Source of the DNA: Verrucomicrobiota bacterium
Lineage (GTDB): Bacteria > Verrucomicrobiota > Verrucomicrobiia > Limisphaerales > JAFMIX01
DNA: 5,824 nucleotides
Assembly: GCA_026397895.1 (NCBI GenBank)
Contig: JAPLTZ010000324.1
Location: 1-5,824, forward strand
Direction of reading: 5' to 3'
In this document: piece by piece, positions 5,587 through 5,824 of the stretch
Numbering within the stretch: position 1 is the first letter of the stretch
How the letters are laid out: the number at the start of each line of letters is the position of its first letter
The notes under the pieces: model-generated
Told to the model about the DNA's origin: nothing
The model's input: only the letters and a program-made list of their open reading frames with translations
Database searches by the model: none
Made by a program: the position numbers and the translations under genes

Positions 5587-5617
5587 AAGGGCGTGACCGC
5601 AAGGTCACGCCCTTTTT
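5587..5617 (+). terminator. Rho-independent terminator after glutamine synthetase
   Basis: A perfect 12-bp stem, AAGGGCGTGACC (5587-5598) pairing with GGTCACGCCCTT (5603-5614), closes a GCAA tetraloop of the stable GNRA type. The T-run at 5613-5617 follows the GC-rich stem. It lies 18 bases after the TAA of the glutamine synthetase gene and isolates it from aroE. Confidence 0.95.
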
Positions 5618-5643
5618 GTTTGTCTGACGCGAAAACTCCGGCA

Positions 5644-5824
5644 ATGGAGTTTGAACTTTCCCCGCCCTTCGCCTATAACCAGCGCGTGCCAGCACCAAAC
5701 ACAGCACCGTCCCCCGCCCCGCGCCTCCTCGCCGTGCTCGGCCATCCCATCAGGCACTCCGCCTCGCCCGCCATGCAGAATGCCGCCATCGTCGCGCTCG
5801 GCTTGGACTGGCGTTACGAAGCAC
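5644..5824 (+). CDS. aroE: Shikimate dehydrogenase, 3' partial (start uncertain: ATG 5644 or GTG 5686)
   Basis: The beginning of AroE, which reduces 3-dehydroshikimate to shikimate with NADPH in the pathway to aromatic amino acids. Sixty residues are present from ATG 5644. The substrate-binding N-terminus is recognisable as LLAVLGHPIRHSASPAMQNA, with the two shikimate-contacting serines S39 and S41 in HSASP, followed by ALGLDWRYEA. The catalytic Lys and NADPH-binding domain lie beyond the window. The first 26 residues are Pro/Ala-rich and not part of the family. A promoter-like sequence (TTGAAC, 17 bases, TATAAC) sits inside codons 3-12 of this longer frame and predicts transcription from about 5686, where a GTG codon in frame would begin MPAPNTAPSP. 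I therefore favour GTG 5686, read as a leaderless message, but ATG 5644 cannot be excluded. The terminator just upstream shows that aroE needs its own promoter. Confidence 0.9.
   Translation, partial: MEFELSPPFAYNQRVPAPNTAPSPAPRLLAVLGHPIRHSASPAMQNAAIVALGLDWRYEA
5651..5679 (+). promoter_or_regulatory. Probable sigma-70-type promoter of aroE
   Basis: TTGAAC (5651-5656) and TATAAC (5674-5679) are separated by the optimal 17 bases; the -10 box matches at five of six positions and the -35 at four of six. It lies 34 bases after the terminator T-run, where a promoter is needed. The predicted start point, 5686, is the G of an in-frame GTG codon. Confidence 0.6.

Overview
The window reads as a GC-rich bacterial chromosome, most likely from Verrucomicrobiota. 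That placement is an inference. It rests on a eukaryote-type (GSII) glutamine synthetase of 340 residues, a small single-domain PUR-type nucleic-acid-binding protein, and the near absence of Shine-Dalgarno sequences before the start codons. The planctomycete, Lentisphaerae and Bacteroidetes relatives that share some of these traits cannot be excluded.

Bases 1-2860 (+ strand) look like one operon. It opens with the 3' part of a beta-class DNA methyltransferase fused to a C-terminal Mrr/PD-(D/E)XK-like nuclease domain; its N-terminus lies before the window. A PUR-family protein follows (1385-1699). Next come two small helical proteins, read in the same frame and separated only by TAG-ATG (1696-1968 and 1969-2118; the second has 49 residues). 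Last is a larger unrecognised helical protein (from 2150) whose last part looks frameshifted.

Bases 2812-3084 hold a 21-bp tandem repeat array (13 units), with an invariant CGTCA pentamer at exactly 21-bp spacing in 12 consecutive units. It lies between two convergent genes. If an apparent one-base frameshift near the 3' end of each flanking gene is corrected, their stops fall at 2781 and 3087, and the array fills the gap almost exactly.

Bases 3065-4278 (- strand) form a two-gene operon: a minimal 131-residue protein-kinase-fold protein followed, with a 4-base ATGA overlap, by a PP2C-type Ser/Thr phosphatase. This kinase/phosphatase pair is the most suggestive regulatory module in the window. 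It is transcribed divergently from the GSII glutamine synthetase gene (4546-5568, +), which has a candidate sigma-54 promoter about 110 bases upstream and a textbook rho-independent terminator (5587-5617) downstream. The window ends in the 5' part of aroE (shikimate dehydrogenase). A good sigma-70-like promoter lies inside the longest possible aroE reading frame, suggesting a leaderless GTG start at 5686.

No tRNA, rRNA, CRISPR array or insertion sequence was seen.
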